A DNA stretch of 55,536 nucleotides from Coprococcus sp. (GCA_016296785.1 JAEDHX010000004.1:1-55536), one strand, 5' to 3'. Shown: positions 35,513 through 44,968, counted from the first letter of the stretch. Translations and numbers: made by a program. Notes: generated by a model from the letters alone, not told the origin.

Positions 35513-36391
35513 CTACTCCAAATTCTGTATCTGTTCTCTAACCTTTTCTATATCAGTTTTAAGCTCTATTGCTTTATTTGATATATCAAGAGAATTAGCC
35601 TTAGATAATATTGTATTAGCCTCTCTGTTCATTTCCTGTGCAATGAAATCAAGCTTTCGTCCAACACTTCCGCCAATACTAAGTATACTCTTTGTGCTGT
35701 CAATATGGCTCTTTAATCTTACAGTTTCTTCATCCACACATATCTTATCAGCATATATTATTACCTCTGTTGCTATTCTGTTCTCATCAATAACAACATT
35801 ACCCAGAAGCTCATTCACTTTATCATAAAGCTTCTGCCTATATTCTGAAACAAGCTCCGGAGAACGCTTTTCAATATATGCAACAGCATCTGCCATATTA
35901 TTAAGCTTGTCTGTAATATCATTCTTGAGGTTTTCTCCCTCAGTAATTCTTGATTCAACAAATTTTACTGCTGCTTCATCAAGAGCTTCCTTAATTAATT
36001 CCCATATTTCATCTTCATCAACACTTTGTTCTTCAATCGTAAATACATCCGGAAATCCACCAAGCACAGACGGTGATATCTTATTGTCTATACCGAACTC
36101 CATAGACATCTCATTAAAGTAGCTCATATAAAGCAAGGCAAGCTCCTTGTTGTACTTAACATTAACCTTATTTTCTGAACAATCCTCATATGTAATGAAT
36201 ATATCAATCTTACCACGCTCAACATATTTCTTAATATATGTTCTGATTGTAGTTTCAAGAAAGCTAATCTTCTTAGGCATCTTAATACTGATATCACAAA
36301 ATCTATGATTAACTGCTTTCATCTCAACTACAACTCTTCGTTCATTGGCAGTTATCTCGCTACGGCCAAACCCCGTCATACTCTTTATCAT
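35513..36391 (-). CDS. YicC/YloC family endoribonuclease
   Basis: Conserved RNA endonuclease family (E. coli YicC acts on sRNA RyhB). The 292-residue protein opens IKSMTGFGRSE and has KAVNHRFCDISIKMPK in the N-terminal domain and the C-terminal SHIDSTKSIL ... VGRKLDFIAQEMNREANTILSKANS motif with the conserved acidic residues. AAGGAG lies six bases before ATG. It is probably the first gene of the operon running to thiN. A 7-bp inverted repeat GAATCGC/GCGATTC lies upstream at 36434-36440 and 36466-36472. Confidence 0.94.
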   Translation of the reverse strand: MIKSMTGFGRSEITANERRVVVEMKAVNHRFCDISIKMPKKISFLETTIRTYIKKYVERGKIDIFITYEDCSENKVNVKYNKELALLYMSYFNEMSMEFGIDNKISPSVLGGFPDVFTIEEQSVDEDEIWELIKEALDEAAVKFVESRITEGENLKNDITDKLNNMADAVAYIEKRSPELVSEYRQKLYDKVNELLGNVVIDENRIATEVIIYADKICVDEETVRLKSHIDSTKSILSIGGSVGRKLDFIAQEMNREANTILSKANSLDISNKAIELKTDIEKVREQIQNLE

Positions 36392-36568
36392 ATACTATCT
36401 CCTTTTATGCTATGCAAAATTATAATACAATACGAATCGCAGATGTCGAATAACATAAATAACTCGCGATTCATTATCGCAAACAAGCATAACTACAGAT
36501 ACTATATTATACTTCAAAGCAAGCCAAAAATCAAATATTTTAGAAAGAAATTACTCAATTGTTCCGGG

Positions 36569-36597
36569 TTGATTTTATTTGTCACAAATGATATTAT
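36569..36597 (+). promoter_or_regulatory. Promoter of the DUF4364 gene
   Basis: TTGATT (36569-36574), 17 bases, TATTAT (36592-36597), 34 bases before the start codon. The -35/-10 spacer holds TTTGTCACAAAT, a small inverted repeat (ATTTGTcACAAAT) that could be an operator. Confidence 0.55.
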
Positions 36598-36631
36598 ATC
36601 GTTACTATTTTCACAAATGAGGTGCCAGATA

Positions 36632-37165
36632 ATGGGTAATGATTCCATAGTTTTATATAAGCTTATTGTCCTATATATGCTTGACCGTGTTGATTTTACA
36701 CTTACAAATTCACAGATATCAGAATTCATCCTAACAAAGGGATATACTAATTATTTCACCTTACAGGAGGCTGTAAACGGCCTTATTGAAAGCGAATTTG
36801 TATATGTTTCAACTATCAGAAGTTCTTCCCATTACAAGATAACTGATAAAGGTGAAGAAGCCCTAAGTCTGTTCGAGAATAGAATTCCTTATGCTATCAA
36901 ACAGGACATTTTAGACTATTTTGACAATCAGAAGATTAATCTTAAGAACGAAGCAGAGATTTATTCTGACTATTCCTTAAATGAATCAAATGAATATACT
37001 GTAACCTGTATAATAAAGGATAGAAAGGAAACTCTTGTCGATCTCAAATTTAATGTTCCTACAAAAGCAACAGCAATAACCATTTGTGACAACTGGCGTC
37101 AAAGAAGCACAGAGGTCTATGATTATCTGATTAATCAGCTATGGGTTACAAAGAGCAATAATTAA
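36632..37165 (+). CDS. DUF4364 family protein, probable winged-helix regulator
   Basis: A 177-residue protein typical of Clostridia. Residues 1-75 look like a winged helix (LTNSQISEFIL, NYFTLQEAVNGLIESEFV, SHYKITDKGEEAL), the last part like a PadR or MarR wing. Residues 95-170 form a second alpha/beta domain ending TAITICDNWRQRSTEVYDYLINQLW. Its function is not known. The start ATG (36632-36634) follows GAGGTG by seven bases; the open frame upstream to 36305 lacks a site and runs antisense to yicC. It ends five bases before the end of convergent ysxC with no terminator between them. Confidence 0.88.
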   Translation: MGNDSIVLYKLIVLYMLDRVDFTLTNSQISEFILTKGYTNYFTLQEAVNGLIESEFVYVSTIRSSSHYKITDKGEEALSLFENRIPYAIKQDILDYFDNQKINLKNEAEIYSDYSLNESNEYTVTCIIKDRKETLVDLKFNVPTKATAITICDNWRQRSTEVYDYLINQLWVTKSNN

Positions 37166-37170
37166 TTATT

Positions 37171-37770
37171 CTACTGCTCTTTCTCCCCATATATTATGCT
37201 ACTAATTACATCCCATATTTCTTCTCTACCCTGTTTGGTCTGAGCAGAAAATGGGATTATTTTTGTATTTGGAAGAACTGAAAGCTTTTCCTTAATAATC
37301 TTTATGTTCTTTTGAAGCTGGCTTCTTTTTATCTTATCAAGCTTAGTTGCAATAATAATTGGTTCATATCCATTATCAACAATCCAATTATACATAATGC
37401 AATCGTTTTCTGAAGGTGCATGACGTATATCTACCAACAAAAATACCTTCTTAAGCTGCTTTGAACTGCTTAAGTACCGCTCAATCATTTTTCCCCATTT
37501 TGCACGTATTTCTAAAGAAACCTGTGCATATCCATATCCCGGCAAATCCACAAAATATAGCTCTTTATTTATATTATAGAAATTAATCGTCTGGGTCTTT
37601 CCCGGTTGGGAAGATGTTCTTGCCAATGACTTTCTATTTAACAAACCATTTATAAGCGACGACTTACCAACATTTGATTTACCTGCAAATGCAATCTCCG
37701 GCAATTCATTATCCGGAAGAACACTTGTTATACCACATACACATTCAAGCTCTGCACTTTTAATTACCAT
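37171..37770 (-). CDS. ysxC: Ribosome biogenesis GTP-binding protein YsxC/EngB
   Basis: Essential GTPase in 50S assembly. About 199 residues with G1 GKSNVGKSSLINGL, G2 TSQPGKTQTINFY, G3 DLPGYGYA, G4 ATKLDK and G5 SAQTKQG. Two ATG codons are in tandem; the second lies six bases after AGGAG and is preferred. It follows lon by 13 bases, the usual lon-ysxC pair. Confidence 0.97.
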   Translation of the reverse strand: MVIKSAELECVCGITSVLPDNELPEIAFAGKSNVGKSSLINGLLNRKSLARTSSQPGKTQTINFYNINKELYFVDLPGYGYAQVSLEIRAKWGKMIERYLSSSKQLKKVFLLVDIRHAPSENDCIMYNWIVDNGYEPIIIATKLDKIKRSQLQKNIKIIKEKLSVLPNTKIIPFSAQTKQGREEIWDVISSIIYGEKEQ

Positions 37771-37786
37771 CATAATCTCCTATAAA

Positions 37787-40102
37787 CTATACGAGCGCAT
37801 TTTTTAGCACATCATCCATTGTTGAAACAGGAATAATATTCATTTCTGAAATAATATCCTCACCAACCTCTTCTAAATTGACAACATTTGTTTTAGGAAT
37901 AATAACGTTCTTTATTCCAATACTCTTTGCTGCTAAAAGCTTCTCCTTAAGGCCTCCAATAGCAAGCACATTTCCTCTAAGTGTAATCTCTCCTGTCATG
38001 GCAAGCTTACCCTTTACAGGCTTATTAAAGATAGCCGAATAAAGTGCTGTTGCCATTGTAATTCCTGCAGAAGGGCCATCCTTTGGAACTGCACCTTCAG
38101 GAATATGTATATGAATATCATGCTTCTCATAATAGTCTTCTCCAAGCGTCTCAGACTCCTTCATTGATCTGATATAACTAAGTCCTGCAATTGCAGACTC
38201 TTTCATTACATCACCCATCTTGCCTGTTAGCTGGAGCTGACCATTTCCAGGCATGACATTTACCTCAATATCAAGAGTAACACCACCTACTGCAGTCCAG
38301 GCAAGTCCTCTTACAAGGCCAACTTTATTTGTCAAATCATGAGAATCGTCCTTATATATTGCAGGTCCAAGCATTTCTTCAACCATTTTCTTATCTACCT
38401 TAACTAAATCAGCTTTTCCGGTCAGTATCATACGGCATGCTTTTCTACACACCTTATCAATCATTCTTTCAAGACCACGTACACCTGCTTCACGCGTATA
38501 ATACTTAATTATATGCTTTATTGCACCACTATTTATCTTAAACTGGTTCTTCTTAAGGCCATTTTTCTCCCTGGCCTTATTCACAAGATATAACTTGGCA
38601 ATATTATATTTCTCATCCTCTGTATAGCCTGATATCTCAATAATCTCCATTCTGTCAAGCAATGGTCCCGGTATCATGGATGCATCATTAGCAGTTGCAA
38701 TAAATAATACCTTGCTTAAATCAATTGGAACCTCAAAATAATGATCCTGGAATTTATTGTTTTGTTCACTATCAAGCACCTCAAGAAGCGCAGATGATAC
38801 ATCTCCCTTATAATCACTGCTAACCTTATCAACCTCATCTAATAGAATAAGTGGATTATTAGTCTTCGTCTTTGAAATAAGCTGAGCAATTCTACCAGGC
38901 ATTGCACCAATATACGTTTTTCTGTGTCCTCTTATTTCTGCCTCATCTCTAACACCACCAAGAGACATTCTTATATATTCTTTATTTGTAGCTGAAGCTA
39001 TAGATCTTGCAATAGATGTCTTTCCTGTACCAGGTGGTCCAACAAGGCATATAATAGGCATATTTCCCTTGCTGTTCATAATATGCACAGCAAGATAATC
39101 AACTATTCTGTCCTTTACCTCTAAAAGCTTGTAATGATCCTTTTCAAGAATATCAATAGCCTTAGAAAGATCGTTATTTTCTACAGATGATTTATCCCAA
39201 GGATAATCAAGCAGAGTTTCAATATAATTCAGAATAATTCCATTTTCTGCTGACATCTGAGGAATTGATCTATAACGCTTTATCTCCTTTTCAAGCTTCT
39301 CATATACCTCCTTAGGAGCATTGCAGGAATTAAGTCTGTCCATTAGCTCATCTGCTGTTTCTTCAACATCATCCTCGCCTAATTCCTTTTTAATGACACT
39401 AAGCTGTTCTCTTAGTACATATTCCTTTTGATGTTTATTTACGCACTCCTGAAGCTTTTCCTTAATATCATTTCTAATAGATACTATTTCAAGCTCCTCT
39501 TCAATTATTCTAATAAGCTTAATAACACGTTCTTTAATATCAATAGCCTCGAGTATCTCCTGCTTCTTTTCAAATGGAGCAGGAATAAAATCAGCCACTC
39601 CGTCAGTAAGCATAGCTATATCCTTTATTGCAAGAAGATTCTTGTATAGTATCTTATTGGTACCAAGTCCACTAGTATATGCCAATTTAAGCTTTTCTAT
39701 TATCATCCTTCTATATGTCTCTTCTTCCTGTTTTGACATATTGAGGCTAGCATTCTCATTTATTATCTCAACATCAGCATCATAAAATCCATCCTCTTTA
39801 TAATAGCTGACTATTCTTCCTCTTTCCTTTGTTTCAAGAAGAACTCTCACAGTCTTGTTGGGAAGCTTAATAAACTGTTTTATCTTTGCAGTTACTCCAA
39901 CTGAATACAAATCAGGTTCCTTTTTCTCATCAACAACAGAGCTCTTAGCTGTAACCAAAAAAATCATACCATCGCTCTTCATTGCGGCTGTAGCCGCTTC
40001 ACAGGATTCTTTATTTAACACATCCAAATGAGTAGATGTAGACGGCATAATATTAATGCCGCGAAGGATCATCATTGGCATACTCCAGTTAATTTTTTCC
40101 AT
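37787..40102 (-). CDS. lon: ATP-dependent protease Lon
   Basis: AAA+ protease for damaged proteins. The 771 residues have the N-terminal LAN domain (somewhat diverged, MMILRGINIMPSTSTHLDV), a coiled coil near 225-260, Walker A GPPGTGKTSIA, Walker B LLDEVDK, GHRKTYIGAMPGRI, and the protease domain with catalytic Ser in PKDGPSAGITMA and Lys in LKEKLLAAKSIG. The start is ATG at 40100-40102 after GAGGAGAG; an in-frame start 17 codons earlier has no site. The clpX terminator lies just upstream, so lon may have its own promoter, which I cannot identify. Confidence 0.97.
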   Translation of the reverse strand: MEKINWSMPMMILRGINIMPSTSTHLDVLNKESCEAATAAMKSDGMIFLVTAKSSVVDEKKEPDLYSVGVTAKIKQFIKLPNKTVRVLLETKERGRIVSYYKEDGFYDADVEIINENASLNMSKQEEETYRRMIIEKLKLAYTSGLGTNKILYKNLLAIKDIAMLTDGVADFIPAPFEKKQEILEAIDIKERVIKLIRIIEEELEIVSIRNDIKEKLQECVNKHQKEYVLREQLSVIKKELGEDDVEETADELMDRLNSCNAPKEVYEKLEKEIKRYRSIPQMSAENGIILNYIETLLDYPWDKSSVENNDLSKAIDILEKDHYKLLEVKDRIVDYLAVHIMNSKGNMPIICLVGPPGTGKTSIARSIASATNKEYIRMSLGGVRDEAEIRGHRKTYIGAMPGRIAQLISKTKTNNPLILLDEVDKVSSDYKGDVSSALLEVLDSEQNNKFQDHYFEVPIDLSKVLFIATANDASMIPGPLLDRMEIIEISGYTEDEKYNIAKLYLVNKAREKNGLKKNQFKINSGAIKHIIKYYTREAGVRGLERMIDKVCRKACRMILTGKADLVKVDKKMVEEMLGPAIYKDDSHDLTNKVGLVRGLAWTAVGGVTLDIEVNVMPGNGQLQLTGKMGDVMKESAIAGLSYIRSMKESETLGEDYYEKHDIHIHIPEGAVPKDGPSAGITMATALYSAIFNKPVKGKLAMTGEITLRGNVLAIGGLKEKLLAAKSIGIKNVIIPKTNVVNLEEVGEDIISEMNIIPVSTMDDVLKNALV

Positions 40103-40153
40103 ATAAGTATCTCTCCTCGTACAGTATAACTGACATTTTATTTCAATTAGCAT

Positions 40154-40182
40154 AAAAGCCGGGATTAATTCATCCCGACTTT
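40154..40182 (-). terminator. Terminator after clpX
   Basis: AAAGCCGGGAT (40155-40165) and ATCCCGACTTT (40172-40182) pair with one G-U wobble on the minus strand, followed by TTTTATGC. It lies twelve bases after the clpX stop, between clpX and lon. Confidence 0.7.
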
Positions 40183-40194
40183 AATATGTTTTAT

Positions 40195-41487
40195 TTAAGC
40201 AATCTCTCCATCGCTCGTGTTTGAGCGTTTCTTCTTATTCTGCTTTTTCACAACAGGTGCGTTAGCATACTCAATAATCGGTTCTGCTCCATTTACTATA
40301 ACATCCTTTGTAACGATGCATTTCTTAACTGTATCATCAGACGGAATCTCATACATTAAATCCAGAATCGCCTTCTCAATAATTGCTCTAAGACCTCTGG
40401 CACCTGTTTCTCTTTCCATAGCCTCTTTGGCAATCTCTCTAAATGCATCCTCTTCAAATTCAAGCTCAACACCATCAAGTTCAAATAATCTCTTATACTG
40501 CTTATATATCGCACTCTTCGGCTCAGTAAGTATTCTGATAAGAGCTTCTTCATCAAGCATATCAAGAGTAACTGCAACAGGTACTCTTCCTACAAATTCA
40601 GGAATAAGACCATATTTCACAAAATCCTGTGGAACAACCTGCTTTAACAGCTGTCCTATATCCTTATCTGATTTATTTACAAGCTCAGCATTAAATCCTA
40701 TGCCCTTCTTACCAACTCGTGCATCAATAATCTTATCAAGTCCTTCAAATGCACCACCACATATAAATAATATGTTTGTTGTGTCAATCTGGAAGAATTC
40801 CTGATGAGGATGCTTTCTTCCGCCCTGAGGTGGAACAGATGCAACAGTACCCTCTATTATCTTAAGGAGCGCCTGCTGGACACCTTCACCTGATACATCT
40901 CTTGTAATAGATACATTCTCACTCTTCTTAGTAATCTTATCTATCTCATCAATATATATAATTCCATGCTCTGCACGTTCAATATCATAGTCGGCCGCCT
41001 GAATAAGCTTTAACAGGATATTCTCAACATCCTCACCTACATATCCGGCCTCAGTAAGTGCAGTTGCATCAGCTATGGCAAATGGTACATTAAGTAGCTT
41101 AGCAAGTGTCTGTGCTAAATATGTCTTACCAGAACCGGTAGGTCCAACCATAAGTATATTACTCTTTTGTAATTCAACCTCAAAATCCTTATCAGCAAGA
41201 ATTCTCTTATAATGATTATAAACTGCAACTGAAAGAACCTTTTTAGCTTCCTCCTGTCCAATTACATACTGATCAAGGAAATTCTTGATTTCTTTTGGCT
41301 TTAAAAGATTTATACCCTCTTCTGTCTGAACCTCTTCAAATTCTTCATCAATAATCTCTGCACAAATCTGAATACATTCATCGCAAATAAATACATCCGG
41401 TCCGGCTATCAGTTTTCTAACCTGATCTTGTGATTTATTACAAAATGAACATCTAAGTTGTTTTCTATCGTCACTACGATTTGCCAT
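40195..41487 (-). CDS. clpX: ATP-dependent Clp protease ATP-binding subunit ClpX
   Basis: Hexameric AAA+ unfoldase that feeds ClpP. The 430 residues show the N-terminal zinc domain (CSFCNK ... CDECIQIC), Walker A GPTGSGKTYLA, the YVGEDVE pore region, Walker B IIYIDEIDKI, the arginine finger, and the IGF-like loop (KKGIGFNAEL). GAGGT lies seven bases before ATG, 15 bases after clpP. Confidence 0.98.
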   Translation of the reverse strand: MANRSDDRKQLRCSFCNKSQDQVRKLIAGPDVFICDECIQICAEIIDEEFEEVQTEEGINLLKPKEIKNFLDQYVIGQEEAKKVLSVAVYNHYKRILADKDFEVELQKSNILMVGPTGSGKTYLAQTLAKLLNVPFAIADATALTEAGYVGEDVENILLKLIQAADYDIERAEHGIIYIDEIDKITKKSENVSITRDVSGEGVQQALLKIIEGTVASVPPQGGRKHPHQEFFQIDTTNILFICGGAFEGLDKIIDARVGKKGIGFNAELVNKSDKDIGQLLKQVVPQDFVKYGLIPEFVGRVPVAVTLDMLDEEALIRILTEPKSAIYKQYKRLFELDGVELEFEEDAFREIAKEAMERETGARGLRAIIEKAILDLMYEIPSDDTVKKCIVTKDVIVNGAEPIIEYANAPVVKKQNKKKRSNTSDGEIA

Positions 41488-41502
41488 TATTATACCTCTT
41501 TA

Positions 41503-42084
41503 CTATCTATTAGCTATTACGCTGTCTATCAGTCCGTATTCGCAGGCCTCAGCTGCAGTCATCCAGTTATCGCGCTCTGTGTCAGCCGCAATAACATCAA
41601 GCGGCTTACCAGTATTCTCGCTAAGCATTCTGTTAAGCTTTTCCTTTGTTTTTAAGATATGCTTTGCTGCAATTTCAATCTCTGTTGCCTGACCCTGTGC
41701 TCCGCCAAGTGGTTGATGAATCATAATCTCTGAATTAGGAAGGGCAAATCTCTTACCCTTCGCACCACCGGCAAGGAGAAATGCACCCATACTAGCCGCC
41801 ATACCACAACAAATTGTTGACACGTCACACTTTATATACTGCATAGTATCATATATTCCCATACCAGCTGTTACAGAACCACCAGGACTATTAATATATA
41901 ATGAAATATCCTTTGATGGATCCTCTGATTCTAGAAAAAGTAACTGTGCAATAACAATACTTGCTGATACATCATTAACCTCTTCACCTAAAAATATAAT
42001 TCTATCCTTAAGTAATCTTGAATAAATATCGTATGAGCGTTCACCACGACTGGTCTGCTCAATAACATAAGGCACTAAACTCAT
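41503..42084 (-). CDS. clpP: ATP-dependent Clp protease proteolytic subunit ClpP
   Basis: Serine protease tetradecamer. The 193 residues have catalytic Ser98 (GMAASMGAFLL), His123 (MIHQPLGG) and an Asp near residue 172 (AADTERDNWM), all at canonical numbering. The N-terminal axial loop is VPYVIEQTSRGERSYDIYSRLL. GGAGG lies seven bases before ATG. Confidence 0.98.
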   Translation of the reverse strand: MSLVPYVIEQTSRGERSYDIYSRLLKDRIIFLGEEVNDVSASIVIAQLLFLESEDPSKDISLYINSPGGSVTAGMGIYDTMQYIKCDVSTICCGMAASMGAFLLAGGAKGKRFALPNSEIMIHQPLGGAQGQATEIEIAAKHILKTKEKLNRMLSENTGKPLDVIAADTERDNWMTAAEACEYGLIDSVIANR

Positions 42085-42120
42085 ATACTATACCTCCATT
42101 ATATAAAGCTAAAAGAAAAA

Positions 42121-43407
42121 TTATACTTCCTTTGCACTTTCAACAACTAATTCTCCAGCCTTTTTAACAGCCAAATCTCTCTTAATGCTATTCTTCTCAG
42201 CATCTCCCATGAATTTCTTAACATCCTCAAGCTCCATCTGGTACTGCTTAGCCATATTAGAAAGCTCTTCATCAAGCTCTTCATCTGACACCTCAATCTT
42301 CTCAGCGTCTGCAACAGCTTCAAGAACAAGACGTGACTTAATTCTTGCTTCTGCATCCGGTTTAACTCTTTCAAAGAAAGCTTCCTCTGTAATACCAAAA
42401 ATCTGGAGATACTGCTCGTACTTAATTCCCTGATACTGTAATGACTGAGCAAAGTCATCTCTAATCTTTTCCTGCATATCCTTAATCATTGCATCTGCAA
42501 TGTCCATTGTTGCGTTATCACAAATCTTCTTGATAACTCTGCTTTCTTTCTCCTGTTCAGCCTCTTTCTTCTTCTTAACGATAAGTGTCTGCTTAACATC
42601 CTCTTTGTACTCATCAAGTGTATCAAACTCTGAAACCTCTGAAGCAAATTCGTCATTAAGCTCTGGAAGGTCATTCTCCTTTATCTCCTTAATTACACAC
42701 TTAAATAAAGCCGGCTTACCCTGAAGCTCTTCAGCCTGATAATTCTCTGGGAAAGTAACATTAACTTCAACATCCTCACCAATATTCTTACCAACAAGCT
42801 GATCCTCAAATGTATCAATAAAAGAATGTGAGCCAAGAACAAGCTTATAATTCTCGCCTTTACCGCCTTCAAAAGCAACTCCATCTACAAAGCCTTCAAA
42901 GTCAAGTGTTACCTCATCTTCAAGCTTAGCAGCTCTATCTGTTACAGGTACCATTCTTGAGTTCTTCTTCTGTTCACTCTTGATTTCCTCCATAACATCC
43001 TCATCAGTTACTTCAAAATCAACCTTCTCAATCTCAACACCCTTATATTCACCAAGTGTTACCTCAGGCTTAACAGCAACCTCAGCTGTATAGATAAAAT
43101 CCTTACCCTTTTCAATCTGTTCAACATCAATAACAGGTCTTGAAACAATATCAATCTCACAATCTGAAATTTCCTTTGGATAAGTCTTATTAATTAATGA
43201 ATTAGCAGCCTCCTCATAGAATACCTCTGCACCATACATCTTCTCGATCATTGCCTGTGGTACCTTACCCTTACGGAAACCAGGAATATTAAACTTACCC
43301 TTCTGCTTGTTATAAGCCTCTGTAATTGCCTTCTCAAACTCATCTGCAGGTACTGTAATAGTAAGCTTTGCCATGCTGTGCTCAAGCTTTTCCACTGTTA
43401 AACTCAT
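42121..43407 (-). CDS. tig: Trigger factor
   Basis: Ribosome-bound chaperone and prolyl isomerase. The 428 residues show the ribosome-binding motif GFRKGKVPQ (about 43-51), an FKBP-type PPIase domain (about 150-245, DRAAKLEDEVTLDFEGFVDG) and a long helical C-terminal domain. AAGGAGG lies nine bases before ATG. It leads the tig-clpP-clpX cluster behind a strong promoter. Confidence 0.98.
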   Translation of the reverse strand: MSLTVEKLEHSMAKLTITVPADEFEKAITEAYNKQKGKFNIPGFRKGKVPQAMIEKMYGAEVFYEEAANSLINKTYPKEISDCEIDIVSRPVIDVEQIEKGKDFIYTAEVAVKPEVTLGEYKGVEIEKVDFEVTDEDVMEEIKSEQKKNSRMVPVTDRAAKLEDEVTLDFEGFVDGVAFEGGKGENYKLVLGSHSFIDTFEDQLVGKNIGEDVEVNVTFPENYQAEELQGKPALFKCVIKEIKENDLPELNDEFASEVSEFDTLDEYKEDVKQTLIVKKKKEAEQEKESRVIKKICDNATMDIADAMIKDMQEKIRDDFAQSLQYQGIKYEQYLQIFGITEEAFFERVKPDAEARIKSRLVLEAVADAEKIEVSDEELDEELSNMAKQYQMELEDVKKFMGDAEKNSIKRDLAVKKAGELVVESAKEV

Positions 43408-43486
43408 CTTTGTATTTCCTCCTTATAATCAGCACTTTATGCTTTCTCTCTCTTAAATATGCGATTTTAACCGCATCAATCAATCG

Positions 43487-43516
43487 ATTATAACACACCT
43501 GCATTTATTTTGTCAA
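43487..43516 (-). promoter_or_regulatory. Strong sigma-A promoter of tig-clpP-clpX
   Basis: On the minus strand the consensus TTGACA (43511-43516) is followed after 18 bases by the consensus TATAAT (43487-43492). The leader is about 70 bases. I see no CtsR-type heptad operator near it. Confidence 0.85.
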
Positions 43517-43519
43517 AGC

Positions 43520-43549
43520 AAAAAAGATGCTGCAAATAATGCAGCACCT
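43520..43549 (-). terminator. Terminator of the SASP gene
   Basis: TGCTGCA and TGCAGCA pair around a four-base loop, extended by wobble pairs, followed on the minus strand by CTTTTTTGC. The T run abuts the tig promoter -35, so both signals are tightly packed. Confidence 0.75.
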
Positions 43550-43572
43550 TTTAATCGGATAGTTAATATATA

Positions 43573-43788
43573 TTATCTACCTGACATCTGCTCTTCCTGT
43601 CTCTTGATCATCTGACGAACCATCTCGCCACCGATTGAACCAGTCTGAGCTGATGTTAAATCACCATTGTAACCATCTTTAAGGTTAACTCCAATTTCTC
43701 TGGCAACTTCCATCTTAAATCTATTCATGGCATCCTTTGCCTGTGGAACACTCATCTTGCTTGTTCCATTTGAATTAGAACTTGGCAT
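43573..43788 (-). CDS. Alpha/beta-type small acid-soluble spore protein
   Basis: Coats spore DNA and protects it from UV and heat. The 71 residues show the family signatures: RFKMEVAREIGV, which carries the GPR protease cleavage region, and DGYNGDLTSAQTGSIGGEMVRQMI near the C terminus. The N-terminal Ser/Asn-rich tail is variable in the family. ATG at 43786-43788 follows GGAGG by eight bases; the ATG five codons upstream overlaps that site. It is monocistronic and should be transcribed late in the forespore. Confidence 0.95.
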   Translation of the reverse strand: MPSSNSNGTSKMSVPQAKDAMNRFKMEVAREIGVNLKDGYNGDLTSAQTGSIGGEMVRQMIKRQEEQMSGR

Positions 43789-43832
43789 ATCATTTTCCTC
43801 CATATTTCTTATTAAGACTTATGTCTTATTAG

Positions 43833-43861
43833 TATTATGTTCATATTAAAAAATGATATTA
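43833..43861 (-). promoter_or_regulatory. Possible forespore sigma-G promoter of the SASP gene
   Basis: CATAATA (43833-43839, minus strand) fits the sigma-G -10 pattern CATNMTA. The best -35 at 17 bases is TAATA (four of five to GAATA); a better match, GCATA, is at 20 bases. The start codon is about 45 bases on. Confidence 0.35.
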
Positions 43862-43888
43862 TGCCAATTTGTGGAACAATGATTAATC

Positions 43889-44956
43889 TTAATAGCTCAT
43901 CGGCTCCTCTTCGCCATTCATAACTCTTATTGCGCCCTGAGCAAGTGCAAGTAATTCGTCCTCACCAGGATATACTGTAAATGGAGCAATAAATCCTGCT
44001 CTCTTTTCAAGCTCACCACATGTATATTTTGAATATGCAATACCACCTGTAAGAATTATCTGATCTACCTTGCCACAAAGCACAGTTGACATAGCTCCTA
44101 TATCCTTTGCTACCTGCTGATAAAATGCATCCTGTACAAGCTTCGCATTCTCATCACCATCAAATACCATCTTCTCAAGATCTCTAGCGTCATTGCTGCC
44201 AATATATGCATTAAATCCGCCATTACCAACAAGCTTCTTCATAACCTGCTGCATAGTATATTCTCCGGAAAAGCACATCTTCACAAGATCACCTGCCGGA
44301 ACTCCGCCTGCTCTCTCCGGAGAAAAAGCTCCTTCTCCATCAAGTGCATTATTAACATCTACTATTCTTCCCTTCATATGAGCACCTACTGATACACCGC
44401 CACCCATATGAACTACAATGAGATTGAGATCCTCGTACTTCTTGCCATTCTCCTTAGCATATCTCTTAGCAACTGCCTTCTGATTAAGTGCATGGAATAC
44501 ACTTCTTCTAGGAAGCTCCGGAACACCTGAAAGTCTTGATGTAGGCATAAGCTCATCAACAACAACAGGATCAACAATATATGAAGGAACTCCTATCTCA
44601 TCACCTATCTCACGAGCTAATATACCTCCAAGATTTGATGCATGCTGTCCCTGCTTACCAATTTTAAGGTCCTCAAGAAGCTCATCACTTACAGGATATG
44701 TTCCACCAGGTATTGGCTTAAGCATTCCACCTCTACCTACTACAACATCAAGTGTCTTGATATCAAACTCCTTCTGTGCAAGGATGTCAAGAATTACCTT
44801 CTTTCTGAAATCCTTCTGCTCTACAATAAGACCAAAGCCGGCAAGCTCTTCTGTTGTATGTCTTAATGTCTCTTCAAATAATAATGTTTCATCTTCAAAT
44901 ACACCAATCTTTGTTGATGTTGAACCCGGGTTAATAATAAGAATCTTGTATGACAT
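43889..44956 (-). CDS. buk: Butyrate kinase
   Basis: Makes ATP and butyrate from butyryl phosphate, the final step of butyrate fermentation. The 355-residue acetate-kinase superfamily protein shows INPGSTSTKIGVFEDE at the N terminus, GRGGMLKPIPGGTYPV, VVHMGGGVSVGAHMKGRIVDVNNALDGEGAFSPERAG and LTGGIAYSKYT. GGAGG lies seven bases before ATG. It follows ptb by 12 bases. Confidence 0.97.
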   Translation of the reverse strand: MSYKILIINPGSTSTKIGVFEDETLLFEETLRHTTEELAGFGLIVEQKDFRKKVILDILAQKEFDIKTLDVVVGRGGMLKPIPGGTYPVSDELLEDLKIGKQGQHASNLGGILAREIGDEIGVPSYIVDPVVVDELMPTSRLSGVPELPRRSVFHALNQKAVAKRYAKENGKKYEDLNLIVVHMGGGVSVGAHMKGRIVDVNNALDGEGAFSPERAGGVPAGDLVKMCFSGEYTMQQVMKKLVGNGGFNAYIGSNDARDLEKMVFDGDENAKLVQDAFYQQVAKDIGAMSTVLCGKVDQIILTGGIAYSKYTCGELEKRAGFIAPFTVYPGEDELLALAQGAIRVMNGEEEPMSY

Positions 44957-44968
44957 AATACTCCTCCA

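Noticed and set aside
36305..36631. N-terminal extension of the DUF4364 gene
   Set aside because: The first 109 codons overlap yicC antisense, have no ribosome binding site and no family match; the promoter at 36569-36597 lies inside them.
40217..40804. 195-codon plus-strand open frame antisense to clpX
   Set aside because: No ribosome binding site, Ser/Ile-rich low-complexity translation, and it lies fully opposite a clear clpX coding region.
43408..43520. CtsR or HrcA/CIRCE operator upstream of tig-clpP
   Set aside because: No heptad direct repeat of the CtsR type and no long CIRCE inverted repeat is visible near the promoter.
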